Shown in pieces: positions 63,503-64,000 of a DNA stretch of 64,000 bases; position 1 is the stretch's first letter, and each line of letters begins with the position of its first letter. The position numbers and the translations under genes are program-made. The DNA comes from Rhizobium sp. Q54 (GTDB taxonomy: Bacteria > Pseudomonadota > Alphaproteobacteria > Micropepsales > Micropepsaceae), in contig CAMAPL010000014.1 of assembly GCA_945860165.1 (NCBI GenBank), forward strand, positions 1 through 64,000, given 5' to 3'. The notes beneath the pieces are model-generated. The model had not been told where the DNA came from. It saw nothing but the letters and a program-made list of their open reading frames with translations, and made no database searches.

Positions 63503-64000
63503 ATGAGACGCAGCACGATTTTTGGCTTTGCAATGATAGTTGTGTGTGCAGGGATGCCGCTGGCCGCTCTTGCGCAAGTTCCGGCCGCCAATCCGACCCC
63601 GCCGCCGGCCGATGCTATGCCAATGGTCCCCGCCGCCAAGCCCGGCGTCTTTGCCCTCAAGACGGTCAACCCGACCCGGTTCACCCTGACGGTGACGGGA
63701 AAAACCTTCACCTCGCGCGAGGCGGTCGAAAAGTATCTCGGCTGGCGCGCCGCCGAACACACACTGGCGCAGGGCGGGACCTGGTTCACGCTCGTCGAAG
63801 GACGCATGAAGGGCGATGCGGGTTCCGACCCCGTGAACGACGATCCGGCGCGTGCCGGAAAGTCCTATAGCTTTCGCATGGTCTATTGGCGGCCGGTCTG
63901 GCGCTACAAGATGGCCGGCTCTGCCGCATGGAGCACATGGAGTCCCTTTGCCGGCGCGGCCTTCTTTGCTGACGGCAAGGACCCCAAGACTGTGACCGAT
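63503..64000 (+). CDS. Exported hypothetical protein, N-terminal part (runs off right edge)
   Basis: A frame from the ATG at 63503 (GGGCGGG upstream) stays open to the edge, 166 codons. A signal peptide (about residues 1-25, PLAALAQ) leads into a Pro/Ala-rich linker and then a beta-rich domain with GKTFTSREAVEKYLGWRAAEHTL. This is reminiscent of the small exported CC0125/CC1285-type proteins of Caulobacter (AGxTFTSREQVExYL), a weak resemblance. The gene is 50 nt after b561 and could belong to the same transcript. Confidence 0.6.
   Translation, partial: MRRSTIFGFAMIVVCAGMPLAALAQVPAANPTPPPADAMPMVPAAKPGVFALKTVNPTRFTLTVTGKTFTSREAVEKYLGWRAAEHTLAQGGTWFTLVEGRMKGDAGSDPVNDDPARAGKSYSFRMVYWRPVWRYKMAGSAAWSTWSPFAGAAFFADGKDPKTVTD

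Overview
The window reads as chromosomal DNA of a GC-rich alphaproteobacterium. The F1 ATP synthase genes run atpH-atpA-atpG-atpD, a PopZ-like pole organiser lies next to valS, and both tRNA genes encode their own CCA ends. The many TPR, TonB-receptor and DUF1592/DUF1552 genes recall soil or freshwater oligotrophs near Caulobacterales or Micropepsales, but this placement is a guess. No transposase, prophage or CRISPR array was seen.

Layout. 1-3.6 kb: F1 ATP synthase (minus strand; atpD runs off the left edge). 3.8-5.5 kb: signal peptidase I, then a queD-like/queF pair behind an orphan intrinsic terminator. 5.7-15.5 kb: housekeeping and transport (GntP permease, EamA exporter, tRNA-Asn, SMP-30-like protein, tRNA-Cys, Pcm, PopZ-like, ValS, old yellow enzyme, a 41-residue exported peptide). 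15.5-22 kb: IlvD, two 5'-truncated genes fused head to head near 17.9 kb, an exported methyltransferase-like protein, a PQQ dehydrogenase and a second EamA exporter. 22-29.1 kb: a tightly coupled six-gene minus-strand operon: TPR/GT41 transferase, GT2, a YvcK/CofD-GT2 fusion, HAD phosphatase, nucleotidyltransferase and epimerase. 29.3-34.6 kb: exported beta-propeller, desaturase, hydroxyacyl-CoA dehydrogenase and a beta-keto acid cleavage enzyme. 34.6-38.8 kb: a malonate module (amidase, MadM, MadL, divergent malonyl-CoA synthetase). 39-48.3 kb: cyclase, flavoprotein, then DUF1592/DUF1552/exported ankyrin and a PQQ sugar dehydrogenase. 49-58.9 kb: two convergent TPR/GT41 genes, a large TonB-dependent receptor and a decayed TPR/2OG-Fe(II) oxygenase gene. 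59.2-64 kb: a second DUF1592/DUF1552 pair followed by a cytochrome c' and a cytochrome b561, then a partial exported protein.

The most interesting candidates are the 22-29 kb operon and the paired DUF1592/DUF1552 loci. The operon joins the CofC/CofD logic (a nucleotidyltransferase plus a transferase of the CofD fold) to two GT2 domains, a HAD with an altered first motif, an epimerase and a SPINDLY-type transferase. The two DUF1592/DUF1552 loci carry their haem modules differently: fused at the N-terminus in one, and as separate c' and b561 genes in the other. All functional assignments rest on motifs and family knowledge; no search was run.
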